From Adiantum capillus-veneris (taxonomy: Eukaryota; Streptophyta; Polypodiopsida; Polypodiales; Pteridaceae), in assembly GCA_014529385.2 (NCBI GenBank), contig CM043962.1, positions 124,476,470 to 124,540,469 of the forward strand: 64,000 nucleotides of DNA, in the 5' to 3' direction. Made by a program: the position numbers and the translations under genes. Shown here one piece after another: positions 11,420 to 23,404 of the stretch (its first letter is position 1; every line of letters starts with the position of its first letter). The notes beneath the pieces were generated by a model, which was not told the origin of the DNA, searched no databases, and saw only the letters and a list, made by a program, of their open reading frames with translations.

Positions 11420-14400
11420 CTAATCTAGAAAGAGTGAGGTCGAAGCAACTCCAAGCTCCGAGCGCAAGAGGATGAAACGTGACTCGTTGAGGCCTTTGGT
11501 CAAAATGTCTGCAATCATCTGGTCACTTGGACAGTGTTCAACCATAATGGTTCCTTTGTGTACGTCATACCTAACATAATGATAATGGACAGCAATGTGC
11601 TTTGACTTATTATGTTGAACATAGTCTTTTGCAAGACTAATAGCACTTTGGTTGTCACACCGCAAGGGTGTGCTAGAAAGAGGAGAGTGACCAATATCAA
11701 CCAGCATTTGTCGAAGCCAAATCAACTCACGAGCTGCAAGTGATGCCGCAACATATTCTGACTCAGTCGTAGAAACGGCAACACAACGTTGTTTCTTGCT
11801 AGTCCAAGAAACAAGACAACCATTTATAAAGAAGCAGTTTCCACTAGTAGATCGCATAGATAAATGTGAGCTTGCCCAGTCTGCATCTGTGTAACCCAAA
11901 AGAGAAAGAGATTCCATAGAATCCAATGTGAGTTGCCGTCGATAGACTAAACCAAAATCTGTAGTGCCTTTCAAGTATTTCAACACACTCTTTGCAGCAG
12001 ACCAATGCTTAAGAGAAGGACATGCAAGATGTTGTCCAAGATAATTAGCAGCAAACAGAATATCAGGACGAGTGTTCATGCCAACAAACTGAAGACATCC
12101 AATCAAGTTAGCATAAGGTTGATTTGTGACAAGTTGACCGCCATTGTCAGAAGTGTTCTTCGTAGAGCTTGCAAGACAAGGTGTGTTGGCTGAATGTGCA
12201 GATTCCATACCAAATTTTTGAATAGTATCTGCAATAAACTTTGACTGTCGAAGGAATAAAATACCTTTTGTACGGTTCCGTTGGATTTGAATGCCAAGAC
12301 ACGAGTGAATCTCTCCAAGATCCACCATATCAAATGCAGAAGACAATAACTTTTTCACTTGCTGAAGAAATCCCAAATCATTGGAAACAAGGATGGTATC
12401 ATCCACATAAATAGCAAGAATCACAAAACTGCTACCTTGGCGTTTTATGTATAAGTTGGGGTCTGACGAGCAAGAGATGAATCCTTTAGAGGTGAGAAAA
12501 AGATCAAATTTTGTATACCAGGCTCGCGAAGCTTGTTTGAGACCATATAGTGCCTTATGGAGTTGAGCAACAAGGTCTTATTTACCTGGAATAACAAACC
12601 CTTCTGGTTGTTCCATATAAATTTCCTCTTCCAAGTCACCATTAAGAAAAGCAGTTCGCACATCCATTTGATGAGCTTCTAAATAAAATTGAACAGCAAA
12701 TGCCAATAAAACTCGAACACTTGTAATGCGAACAGCTGGTGAAAAAGTCTCTTGATAATCAACATCAGCTACTTGGGAATAACCTTTTGCAACTAAACGC
12801 GCCTTGAACTTGTCAAAAGATCCATCTGCTTTTACTTTTGTCTTATACACCCACTTACATTTAATAGCTGTACGACCAGGAGGTAATTCAGTTAGTATCC
12901 ATGTACCTTTAGAGATAAGAGAATCGTACTCTGCTTCCATAGCCTCTTGCCATTGATCCTTTTGTGGTGAAGAGATAGCTTCATCATAAGTAATTGGATC
13001 TTCGGAAGTAGAAAAAGCATTATCAGCAATATCGTCATCATAAACATGACATGAGCCATGTTCAAAATCAATAGGCAGATCAACAAAAATATCAATATCA
13101 TCATTGGCGACATTCGGAATGGATGGTTGTGAAGAGGAAAGTTGCTCTATAGGAAGAGTTTCATCTTCTGAAAGAAATGGAAAAGCTTGAAGCAATGATT
13201 TAGTATCATCAGAATCATCCATGGACCATGAGCCTCCCATAAGCTGTTCATTAAAAGTAGCATCACGATTCACAATTACTTTCTTGGAGGAAGGGTCATA
13301 GAATTTGTAGCCTTTGGAAGTGTCAGAATATCCAATGAAAATAACTTTAAGACCAAGAGCATCAAGCTTTGTTCGTAGTTCTTTGGGAACATGAATATAA
13401 GCAATACATCCAAAGGTTCGAAAATGAGATACAGAAGGAATGTCTCCTGTCCATGCTGTGATGGGTATCTTACCAGAGGGTGTAGTAGTAGGAAGATGAT
13501 TCTGAATAAATACTTCTGTCAAAGTAGCTTCAGCCCAAAAAACACGAGCTAAGCCAGAATGAATCAGCATACATCTTACAGCATTGAGAATAGTGCGATT
13601 CTTTCGTTCAGCAACACTGTTCTGTTGAGGCGAATATGGAATAGTGTGTTCATGATGAATTCCACTGTCAGCACAGTAACTCACAAACTCTCGAGAAACA
13701 TATTCGCCTCCATTGTCACTACGAAGCTTCTTAAGGTGACGACCAGTTTGAAGTTCCGCAGCCTTGTGGAATTGTTTGAAAACAGATAAGGCTTCAAATT
13801 TTTGTCTAAGTAGAAATACTGTCGTATACCTTGAGAAATCATCAATGAAAGTAATGAAGTAGCGATATTGTGATCTCGAAGAAGGTAGAGGTCCACATAT
13901 ATCAGTATGAACAAGATCCAATATGTCATGAGAATGAGTTGTATTTGAAAGAGGAAAGGGTTTGCGATTGTGTTTCCCAAGAGCACAAAATTCACAAATT
14001 CCCATATGAGGATGGGCTTTAAGATCCATGCCATGAACAAGATCACGACGTTGAAGATCAAGGAGTTTTGAGAAATCAGCATGAACAAAACGGTGATGCC
14101 ATACTTTGCAATCATGATCACCTGGAGCAGTGGCTATAGTCTGTCCATCTTTCTCAATTCGGCATTTGGTATGATCAAATCCAACAAGTAGACCAAGATC
14201 AACAAGTCTAGCAACTGAAAGAAGATTACGTTGAAGATCTGGTACATGTAATACTCCTCGCAAAATTCGAGTGGAAGAAGATAAGGTGCCAAGATATAAG
14301 TCTCCAATACCCTTTACTTGACAAGTAGTATCATCAGCAAGATAAACAACACGTTGAACTGGCAGTGGATGATAGTTATGGAGCCACTTAGACTGATATG

Positions 14401-15544
14401 TCATATTTCTTGTAGCACCAGAATTGACAATAAAAAGTGATCCATCGCGTACATGAAGTATTCTGTCTAGAGCAACTGAACATAGGACGTAGCTTGTTTC
14501 TGGTACAATGTTGTTTCGATGTTCAGTAGCATATACTCTATTCTGATCTGTGTCGAATCGACGCTTGTAGCACATATGAGTGGGATGATCAAATTGTCCA
14601 CAATATTCACAAGAAGAAGAAGAAGAGTCTCTAGATAAACGTGGTTGTTTTGTGGTAATATTGTGTTCTTCATCATATTGACGTACCCAACAATCATCTT
14701 CAGTATGGCCATTTCTGTTGCAGTAAGAACATTGCTTACTAAGAAATTTGAGACGAGAGAAAATATTACCGCGACGGCCACCTTTGCGGTTTCCTCGTTG
14801 AAATGGACGCCTTCGAGCATAAAAAGCCCGTTCCATCTGTTGTGACTCAGTCTCCTCGTGTGAAATCATAGCTGTATCATGACTAGCATTGCGATGTTCT
14901 TGACGTTGAGAGTATTCAATTAAAGACATGCAGGCTTGGTCGAAATCAAGACCATCTTTATTAGAGAGAATAGTAACAATGTTATCATAAGAAGAGTCCT
15001 TCACCGTATCAAGGAGAAGTGTAATCAGTTGCTTTTGTGGAACAGGATCACCGACAGTAGCAAGTTGATTAATAATAGATTTGAAAGATTCAATATGTCC
15101 CGTCATGGCAGTACCAACTTCATATTGTAACTTGTTAAGCAACCCTCTCAAATAAAGTATTTCTGTGACAGATTTCTTCTGAAAGTTTGCAATAAGGTAC
15201 TTCCATACGTCGTGGGAAGTAGGCAGTTCGTACATATCAAGCAAAAGGGAATCAGTAAGAGCAGAAAGAATATACCGACGAGCTGCTTTATCACGTCGTT
15301 GCCAATCCGTATAGGCAACATTCCAATCTTCAAATATAGGTCCTTCAGTGATAAGCACGTTATCATTATCCATATCAACAGGCTGAGGCGGATAAACACG
15401 ATTTCCAAGAACAACATTGGAGAGTTCATCGCCTTCAAGAATTAACAACATCTTTGCTTTCCAGCCTGGAAAACCTTGACCTTGGAAAGGAGGAACAGAA
15501 CGCTGGCCAGAAGGAAAGCCGCTGACGAGAATATTCATAGCCAT
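11420..15544 (-). pseudogene. Copia-A gag-pol polyprotein, one in-frame stop
   Basis: Single minus-strand frame starting at ATG 15544. Gag carries two zinc knuckles (CSYCNRNGHTEDDC, CEYCGQFDHPTHMC). The protease reads NSGAT instead of DSGAT, so the catalytic Asp is Asn. Integrase has the zinc region (KVWHHRFVHADF, CEFCALGK) and all three DDE residues (HTD, SDNGG, VAERKNR). RT begins CKWVYKTKVKADGSF and is cut by UAA at 12578-12580, after which the frame stays open through AIYVDD and RNase H (TDADWA, TESEY, CDNQSA, ADILTK) to the end at 11420. Copia-B has the same UAA. Compared with Copia-B it lacks about 57 bp between protease and integrase, removed between short direct repeats in frame. Confidence 0.93.
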
Positions 15545-16303
15545 ATCTTGTTGCGAGAAGATGTATAAGATAAGATCGTAGAATTTGCACACCATATATG
15601 GTGAAGGCCGCAATTGAGAATGAGAGAGATATGAGGACTGCGTTCTGTCAACGATAAACGTAAGAAGGATGCTCAAGGAACTTCCAAAGATGTGAGAGAC
15701 GTCACCCAAAAAGGGCAGGGTAAAGGAGACGTTAATAATAAAAGAGTCCTCAAAATAGAGTGGCGTGAGACGCAAGATTGACGGTCACAATATGAATAGC
15801 AAAAAGCTAAATCTTCTCGAAAAAGTTAACGCCAAAATAAGAAAAACGATCGCGGACGCTTCACGAAGAAGTAGGACGAAGAAAGCTGCGTCAAGCTCAA
15901 TTGCAGTAAAAACAGCATAACTTTCTGCTGCGAACTCCGATTGACGCAAACCTAGAACTCAAATCGAAGAGCTCGAGGAGACGAACAAGTTTTGGATGAG
16001 AAGTGCCATTGCGCTATGCTCCATTACACTTTTCCCGTTTCTCCAAATTTTGAGCAGAACAGCAAGAAAAATTGAGATGAAGTTCAGGGTGTCATCAACA
16101 AGAAAACGTAATCAACGATTAGATTGATTAGCAATAAATGTCACACAAAACACTAATCATATTCTTCTTAACACATCAACCACCATCATTAACAAGTATC
16201 AATGCTCAAAAATAAAATTTGTAGCAATTTTTGAATCTTACATGCAAATCGCATACACATACTGTTTTGTCACCATGAATTGAATCGGCGCATGATCGTT
16301 ACT

Positions 16304-16315
16304 GCTCTGATACCA
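16304..16315 (-). other. Copia-A primer binding site (initiator-Met type)
   Basis: TGGTATCAGAGC on the minus strand, immediately next to the 5' LTR. It is complementary to the 3' end of plant initiator methionine tRNA, the usual primer of plant copia elements. Confidence 0.95.
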
Positions 16316-16458
16316 TGTTGAGATGTAGAGAGAAAGAGAGAGAGATGAGACAAGAGACACACCATATACGCTCCCAAAGACTGATTCATATTGAGGACAA
16401 GATACAAATATATAGGTGAGACCAAGTTGAGTAAAGTGAGCCATATATAGCTCCAATA
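16316..16458 (-). repeat. Copia-A 5' LTR (143 bp)
   Basis: It matches the other LTR. The outer end reads ...CTCCAATA instead of ...CTCCAACA, a single transition in the terminal TG. It is followed by GAGAA, the target duplication. Confidence 0.93.
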
Positions 16459-16463
16459 GAGAA
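16459..16463. repeat. Copia-A target site duplication, right copy (GAGAA)
   Basis: Identical to 11023-11027. Confidence 0.95.
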
Positions 16464-18604
16464 GAGGTCCTACATCAATATGTTAAGGAGGTATCCCAAT
16501 TTTTTTATCACTGACTACTCACAAATAAGAGGTGTAGATGTAATAGAGCATCGAATTGAATTGAAACTAGGGACCAAACTCGTGGCTCAAAAGTTAAGGC
16601 GACTAGGATCTGTGCAACAAAAGGCTCTCTTACAAGAAGTGAATCGACTCTTGAAGGCTGGCTTCATCTATCTAGTATCCAACTCTGAATGGGTATCACC
16701 TATTGTAGTCACTCCCAAGAAGAATGGTAAGTGGAGGGTCTGCGTGGATTACAAACCCCTCAACGCTGCGACAAAGAGAGACCACTTCCCTCTCCCTCTC
16801 CAAGATGAAATTTTGAATGAAGTAGCAGGTCATGAATGCTACACTGTGTGTGATGGGTATATATTCAGGATATTTTCAAAATAGAATAGCAGATGAAGAC
16901 CAACCAAAAACCACCTTCATCACACCTTGGGGATGTTTTGCATTCAGAGTAATGCCTTTTGGGCTCACCAATGCTCCTAGCACCTTCATGAGATTCACAA
17001 TATTTGTATTTCAGCCATTCTTTGGAAAATCTATAAGAGTCTTTATGGATGATTTCTGTATATATAGTTGTAGATCACTTCACTGCCAAAAGGTTGAAGA
17101 GGGGCTTAAGAGGCTCCATCAATTTGGGGGAGAACTCAACCCAGAGAAGTGTCATGTCGGTGAATCTCAGGTGGTTTTGCTAGGCCATGTGGTTTCTTCA
17201 CAAGGAATTCAAGTGGATCCCTCTAAAGTAGAGGCCCTTTTGTCATTATCTCCACCAAAAACAACTAAGGAACTAATGACCTTCAACCACAAAGTGAGGT
17301 ACATGTCTTGCTTCATCCATCTTCTAGTAGAAGCCATCGCCCCTTTGCATAGGTTGGCAAACCAATCTACATTTGAATGGGGGAGGGACATTGCAAAATG
17401 TTTTGAGGAAGTGAAGGGCATTCTTAGCTCTCTCCCAATCCTAATGCCACCAGATCCAAAAGAGACCTACTATGTCACTCCAAGTGTAGGTTTCGAAGAA
17501 ATTGGTGTTGTTTTGATGCAAAAAGATCCTAAAACATCATACATGAGGCCGATCTATTTTGCAAGCAAGGTGATGACTCCGGCAGAGAAGGGATACACTG
17601 AAATGGAGAAAGTGGACTTTGCAATCTTGTTTGCGGTAAGGAAGTTTCGATCGTATCTTCTTCCTGTGCCATTTGTTTTTCTCACCTTAGAGCACAATCT
17701 ACCATATGTAGTACAACACATGAGCCTCTCATCTAGAATAGAAAAGTGGGTGCTTGAACTCCAAGAATTTGAATACAATTTCCTTGTAGAAGATAGCACA
17801 AGAGCAAGACTTGCAGACATTCTCACCTACAAAGTGAGAGAAAGGGAAGGATCACGACTACAAAGAGAGAAAGGCTCAAAACTGTTCAAAGTAAAGGAGA
17901 TTGATAATGCCCATACTTTATGCTTTGAGGGAGCTTATCAATGCCAACAAGACAAAGCAGCAGGGGGGATCATCATTTTGAACCCACAAAAGGAGGTAAT
18001 GGTTAGAAAAGGTATCACTCTACCCAATGTCCACTCTAACAATGAGGCTGAGTATGCTGCTCTAACCCTTGGGTTGGAAGAATCCAAAGAATTAGGCATA
18101 CAAAGACTTATTATAAAAGGTGATTCTTTGCTAGTGGTCAAGCAAATCCAAGGGACTTGGAGGTACAAGAATCATACATTGCTTGAGTGGCTTCGTAGTG
18201 TAAGAGCTTTGATGAAGGGTTTTAAAGCAACACATGTACAACACATTGTGAGAACTGATCACAAGGAAGCAAATTTACTCACAAATGAAAAACTTCAAAT
18301 GGCGGTAGGATTTGTGAAACTATATGAACCCAAATATCAAGGTCAAGAGGAGCTAAAAGACATTATTTTCTTTCTACAAGCAGGTGAGTGTCCCAAACAC
18401 TTAGACAAGGTGCGAAGACATAGACTAGTTAAGAAGGCCACACCTTACCAGTTGATCGGGGATGATTTATATCACAAAGGGAAAGATTTGGTCTTGAGGA
18501 GAGTACCAGGTGTGCAAGAGATAGAGAAAATTCTTCTTTCATGTCATGATGATGTCTGTGGTGGTCACTTTTCTCAAGATATTACAAGTAGGAAGATTTT
18601 ATAA
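16464..18604 (+). pseudogene. Gypsy-1 RT, degenerate RNase H and second RNase H
   Basis: RT begins at 16480 (RRYPNFFITDYSQIRG, WRVCVDYKPLNAATKRDHFPL) and carries the catalytic box FMDD. A four-base insertion in a TA run near 16862 breaks the frame. The first RNase H domain aligns with the family (GYTEMEKVDFAILFAVRKF), but residues at the catalytic positions are Ser, Val and Glu where Gypsy-4 has Asp, Glu and Asp. A second RNase H domain follows (CFEGAY, NNEAEYAAL, IKGDSLLVVKQ), with Glu at the first Asp position. The frame ends at TAA 18602-18604, in SRKIL*AGF; Gypsy-2 has Gln at that position. Dual RNase H is known from plant Tat-like elements. Confidence 0.85.
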
Positions 18605-19736
18605 GCAGGGTTTATTTGGCCGAGCTTACATCGTGATGTCCAACATTGGTGTAAGGCATGTAAGAAATTCCAAATTGCTGGGGATAGACGACTAACATAT
18701 GAGCCTCGAGTCCCAATAATATCTTATGGCCCTTTTGAAAAGTGGGGTGGATGCAATAGGTCCCCTACCTCGTACTTCTACAGGGAAGGTTTTTATCATC
18801 ATGGGTGTTGACTACATGACACGATGGGCGGAAGCAACAAGCACAACCCGAGTCACAGCTGAAGAGGTATCAAAGTTTATTTTTGATCATATTTGTAGTA
18901 GGTTTGGAACACCCCTAGAAATCTTATCAGATCGAGGCCCGGGTTTTAGGGCTGACCTTCTGAATGATCTCTTGAGGAGGTTAAAAGTGAAACACCTGCA
19001 TTCCACACCCTACTATCCTCAATGCAATGGATTGGTGTAAAAAGTGAATGGAATGATATGTAAGATCATTTCTAATCAGGTTGTGGACCGGCCTAATGAT
19101 TGGGATCGCCATTTGACATCTTTCAAGGGATCTACCCAATTCACCCCTTTTCATCTAGTTTATGGACAGGAGGCACTTCTCCCCATTGAGGTAGAGCTCT
19201 CAAGCTTGCGCGTTCTTGCAAGAGTGGAAAAAAAACCAAAAGAGGTTCTACATGAAAGCATCTTAGATCTCCAACGACTTGAGCTAGATAGAGAAGAGTC
19301 CATTGATCACTACATCACCAAAGAGACAAGCCAAAGGGACAAAATCAACAAGAAGCTCAAGGGGAAAGGACTGAAGGAAGGTATGTTGGCTCTTCGCTAT
19401 GATAACCGACTTGATACTCGACTTGACAACAAGTTTTTGCAAAGATGGGAGGGACCTTTCATGATAAAAACAAAGTTTGGGAATGGTAGTTACAGATTAG
19501 CACATTTATCAGGAAAACTCCACAAGACCAGAGTCAATGGATGGAGATTAAAGCCCTACTTTCAACGTATCAATCCGTTGATAGGAAGTCATCTACCTAC
19601 ATCTTCTAAGGTCCAAATTGGCATGGGTCCCTTCAGCTTGGCAAATGATCCACCTATTTTTAAAGCTTTGATGTGCAAAGAAGAACCAGCCTTGGAATCT
19701 GAACATACCCAAGGCAACCCTCCCATCTCCGATTGA
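18605..19736 (+). pseudogene. Gypsy-1 integrase
   Basis: Integrase would insert element cDNA in the nucleus. The zinc region continues from the RNase H frame (AGFIWPSLHRDVQHWC), then a frameshift near 18740 leads into the core at 18726 (VDAIGPLP, VDYMTRWAEA, ILSDRGPGF, PYYPQCNGLV). The stop TAA at 19038-19040 falls exactly where the catalytic Glu is expected (Gypsy-2 has NGLNERFNG). Compared with Gypsy-2, about 24 bp encoding the ALWAYR segment are missing near 19125. The C-terminal domain (RWEGPFMIKTKFGNGSY) reaches the stop at 19734. The last 382 bp are duplicated at 6223-6604. Confidence 0.88.
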
Positions 19737-19866
19737 TGGGATTGAGATAATGAAAAGTAGATCTAATGGAGTAAAAGAGTGCATGTCACTCCTCCTATTG
19801 AAAAAAAAAAAAAGAAGAAGAAGAAAAAGAAGCAATGCCGTCCTCCTAAAGATATGAATATCTCTA

Positions 19867-19880
19867 GGCTTGGGGGAGGG
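19867..19880 (+). other. Gypsy-1 polypurine tract
   Basis: GGCTTGGGGGAGGG followed by CTAATA and the LTR start TGAGTGG. Gypsy-2 has a closely similar tract and spacing. The patched copy of this tract lies at about 6737-6750. Confidence 0.75.
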
Positions 19881-19886
19881 CTAATA

Positions 19887-21542
19887 TGAGTGGCATAAAA
19901 TGGTAACCATCGTTTTGCAACATTTTTTCAGCCTACTCAACGTCCTCTTTCTCATATGTGTATATATTTTTCTACGCTATTAAGTTATCTAGAGTAAATT
20001 CCCCCTCTTCGTCTAACCTTTGTGGCGACACATACATTGTACTCTTCCCAAAAATGTCACCTTAGTCATATAATTATTATACCACCCTTTTCTTTTTTGC
20101 TTTGTAAATAAAATTAAGCATACAATAACCGACTATATACCCCAAACTTTCTTACCTCTTGTAAATTAGTAGCAGAAAAATAATATATCCATCTTCCATC
20201 CCATATAGATAAATTACCATGGAAATAAACTCTCCACTTGTCTTTACCAAAGATTATGGTACATCTCTACAAGTCTTCTATGCCCCCTACATAGGTGGCC
20301 CAATATCTCTTAAGAATATAAATATAGTTTTTCTCCTTTCAAAAAGACTCAAATTGTATATTCTTTTCACAAGAAAATAATATTGGGCTCTCCTCTATTT
20401 GTTTAAGCATCATACCCTTATATAAAAGCATGATTCCCCTGGGGCCCACCTACATTATGCACCCCTATGGAGCCTTCACGGTCTAAAATGATATTTTTTG
20501 TGAATAAATAGTCCATTTTATGTGCAATATTCAATGAGTGGTCAAAGGACACTTAATCAGGGCTAATCACTCACCCTAATTAAGTGTAGCATAATCCCCC
20601 TCCTGCACAACTATAAATAGCCCCCCTTGGAGAGACTCAAGGACACACACCTATATTTTCAACTTAATGTTGTTCTTGATCAATAGTAGAGAAACCCCCA
20701 ACTCTCCCTCTTTCACATCCTCCCTCCTAACCCTCCTCTTTGGAGGAAGTGCAACTCTATCCTCCACTCTTTCTATTGTACAATCTCTTACTCCATCAAC
20801 CCCAAAAATCATTGTAGCACCTCAATAACTTGTAAATACATAATGATCTCTCTCATGGTTATGTTAATGGTCATTAAATCATCTTCAAACAATCAAGTGT
20901 CGCAATTCGTGATGGTTAGCCAACGTCTGTCTACCCCTTAAAAGGTGTGCGCGAAATCAAGTAAGTGTTCTACTCTCAATTTACCATTGGTTTGTTTCTC
21001 CACACTTATTCAATTAGTCTTAAGAAATTTCTCACTCCAACTCTCTTTTGTTTCATTACTTATGCATGTGGCTACCTCTCATGGTGATTTTATTTGTCAC
21101 GGCATTGCATAGATGGAGATGAACTCTCTATGCAAAGGGTGTTAGTTCGATGTAGGTGATTCTCTTGTGTGTTGGAGAGGCAAGTCTTGTGCGCATGATT
21201 TTTTTATGAGTGCTTTAGAGAGGAGGAGTTTGGATGTATCATGGGTATTCTTATGGGGAGAAGGTGAATGCTATTCCACAAATTGCATATTTACATTTGA
21301 TGCACGGCATTGGGTTGCATAATCGTTGATGGTGTCAAGTGTCCAAAGTGTACATAGAGTAAGGGGTTCTCAAAGTGTGTTTCTTGAGTGGGTGAGTACA
21401 TGTGTTATTTTGATTGGTTTCCTTCTCCACTCCTAAAAGAAGGTGGTGCCCCAAGTAGTGTGCGTACCTCTTTACGAACATTTTATGAGGGTAGGCCCAT
21501 TGGTTTGGGTTTAGAGGCCCTATTTCAAAAAGCTCGCCCTCA
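19887..21542 (+). repeat. Gypsy-1 3' LTR
   Basis: TG start and CA end (…GCTCGCCCTCA), about 1,656 bp. It is followed by CTATC, whose first four bases repeat 5221-5224. A TATA box lies at 20612-20619. Confidence 0.9.
20612..20619 (+). promoter_or_regulatory. TATA box in Gypsy-1 3' LTR
   Basis: TATAAATA in the same context as 7481. Confidence 0.55.
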
Positions 21543-21546
21543 CTAT
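21543..21546. repeat. Gypsy-1 target site duplication, right copy (CTAT)
   Basis: Matches 5221-5224, directly after the CA end of the 3' LTR. Confidence 0.65.
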
Positions 21547-21599
21547 CTTTCTCTTAAGGAAAGAAAACTATCTCCTTTCATAATTAAATTAAGTAAGTA

Positions 21600-22960
21600 A
21601 TTGATTCTCTAACAAGTGTAGAGTGATGAATTTACTTATGGTTAAAGGTTATTAGGAGTACATTGATGGAGATCATGAGGTGTTACCAGAGGAAGGTTCA
21701 ACTGCTATTGGAGATAAAGGTGTTTAAAGATTGGAACCAAGGAGCTTGAAAGATCAATTATTGTCTTTTTGTGTGTGTGCAAGACACAATGATTGGGCAC
21801 CTACAATATTTCACACACTCCTAAGGATGTTTGGGACACTTTATTGTTGTTGGATGTCACCAGCACAAAAGCAAGGAAGTTGTAGTTGAAGAATAAGTTG
21901 AATACAATGTAGAAGGCAAACATGTCTATCAATGAATATTCATTGAAGATAGAAAACATAAGGAAGTTGTAGTTGAAGAATAAGTTGAATACAATTTAGA
22001 CGGCAAACATGTCTATCAATGACTATTCATTGAAGATAGAAAACATATGTGACTCCCTTGAATCGTATGGTGGTACAGTTGATGATGATGGAAAGGTGGA
22101 AGTATGTATGCAAGGTTTGGTCCAAAATACAAATAGTTTATGAATAGTATCCATCTTCGTGAGAACATTTCCACGTTTACAAATCTGGTCTTCTTACTAA
22201 TTATGAAAGTGAAGAAACCTAAGGAAGACTGCTCTATATAAGAGGGTAGAATAGTTCTTAGTTTTAACAAGACAAGGGAAGAGGAAGAGGATACAGTTTA
22301 GGTCATGGATTTGGTCGAGGAAGAGGAACCCACCAAACACATCACTAGAATAATGAGCAAAGATAGAACACAGGTGATCAAGGAAATTTTTGAGGTAGGG
22401 GGAGTCCAAGAAGTCATGGTAATGCGAATCATAGCAATACAAATTGACATGGAAATGTTGTATGTTGGGGTTGTAGGAGACATGGTCATTTTGAACGGCT
22501 GTCCATGCAAAAACAGGAGGTAGAAAAATAGTTATGCAACTACTAGTGGGAATGTAAATGAGCTTGAGAGGCTATTTGAGGTACAATGCAACTATGTCTA
22601 CAAATTTGGCAAAATCAAGTGATAATGTCTGGTATGTGGATTCGGGTGCATCAAATCACATGACCAGTAATGGTGAGTGGTTCAAAGAAATGCAAAGTTT
22701 TCAAAGTTGTGGCTATGTAGAGACTAAATGATACTACACATCCCATTATGAATACAAGAAATATACCATTGTCTATGACAAATGGTAAATTAAAGTACCT
22801 TCTTGATGTACTATACGTACCTAATATCACAAAGAATTTGGTTATGTTGGTTAGATGGTTAAGAAGGGTTTGGAGGTCACGTTTAACTCCGATGGTCTCT
22901 TTGCGTTGGAGGCTGTTCAAGAAGCTATAGAGGCTCACATCATTTCAGATGACTTTGCAA
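21600..22960 (+). pseudogene. Copia-D gag-protease remnant
   Basis: Many stops, but copia features are legible in order. A gag-like stretch occupies about 21780-22150, a Gly/Arg-rich segment with a CCxH-type knuckle (CWGCRRHGHFERL) lies near 22460-22500, and a protease active site (YVDSGASNHMT) near 22630-22665. Integrase, RT and RNase H are absent. The gag part contains an 88-bp tandem duplication. Gypsy-1 lies just upstream and probably inserted into the 5' flank or leader of this older element. No LTR could be identified. Confidence 0.75.
21873..22047. repeat. 88-bp tandem duplication in Copia-D gag
   Basis: 21873-21960 and 21961-22047 are near-identical (AGGAAGTTGTAGTTGAAGAA...), differing at a few bases. 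It duplicates part of gag. Confidence 0.9.
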
Positions 22961-23074
22961 TGACAAAATGATTAACAGTTGTGTCTACTATCTCCATAGT
23001 CATTTGGCTTTTGGATTATCCATGTGTTTTAAGTTAAGTGCTTCTGACCATGAAGAGTTAAATTTAAATCAAAT

Positions 23075-23265
23075 ATTAAAACTTTTGCTATCCTAAGGGG
23101 CAAACAAAGATAGAAAATTTAAAAAAAAAGGATGGCTACAAGGGCGCGCAGATGGTCCATCCAACAGTTTTGGATGGCTCACCTACATGCCCTTGTGGCC
23201 ACCCTTTTTTTTACATTTTCTAGTTTTGTTTATCCCTTAGGTGACCAAAAATATTAATATATAGT
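23075..23265. mobile_element. foldback MITE-like element, copy 1
   Basis: Long imperfect inverted repeat with arms of about 90 bp meeting near 23167. The core is AAAGGATGGCTACAAGGGC on the left and GCCCTTGTGGCCACCCTTT on the right, with flanking arms (CAAACAAAGATAGAAAAT / ATTTTCTAGTTTTGTTTATC). It has no coding capacity. A related copy lies at 23405-23550. The ends are approximate and no target duplication was fixed. Confidence 0.7.
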
Positions 23266-23404
23266 GAAACCATATGTTTAGACTAGATTTTTATATTGTC
23301 CAATGTGATTTGGCGTTTTGGTACAAGAAACTAGTAAGTTGAGTTGAAGGAAGACATAATGTGCTTGAAAAATTGAATCTTAGGTTCATCTCACCTTTTC
23401 CAGG

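Larger units (their letters stand above)
11028..16458 (-). mobile_element. Copia-A: nearly complete Ty1/copia element nested in Gypsy-1
   Basis: LTRs of 144 and 143 bp flank a minus-strand polyprotein in the order gag, protease, integrase, RT, RNase H. The PBS is at 16304-16315, the PPT at 11172-11181, and a perfect five-base target duplication GAGAA is present. The coding frame is continuous except for one UAA in RT. The two LTRs differ at about three positions (one substitution, one indel, and the terminal TG read as TA in the 5' copy), so the insertion is fairly recent. A sister copy, Copia-B, is at 37205-42693. Confidence 0.97.
5225..21542 (+). mobile_element. Gypsy-1: Ty3/gypsy LTR retrotransposon, rearranged, with nested Copia-A
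   Basis: The order is: 5' LTR (5225-8410, containing a patch copied from the element's 3' end), PBS, gag, protease, [Copia-A at 11028-16458], RT, degenerate RNase H, second RNase H, integrase, polypurine tract and 3' LTR (19887-21542). The outer ends are TG and CA, flanked by CTAT. Coding is broken by several stops and frameshifts, including a stop at the integrase catalytic Glu codon. The unpatched parts of the 5' LTR differ from the 3' LTR by about 3-4% by eye, so the insertion is moderately old. The domain set with a second RNase H resembles the plant Tat-like group; that placement is inferred. Confidence 0.9.
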
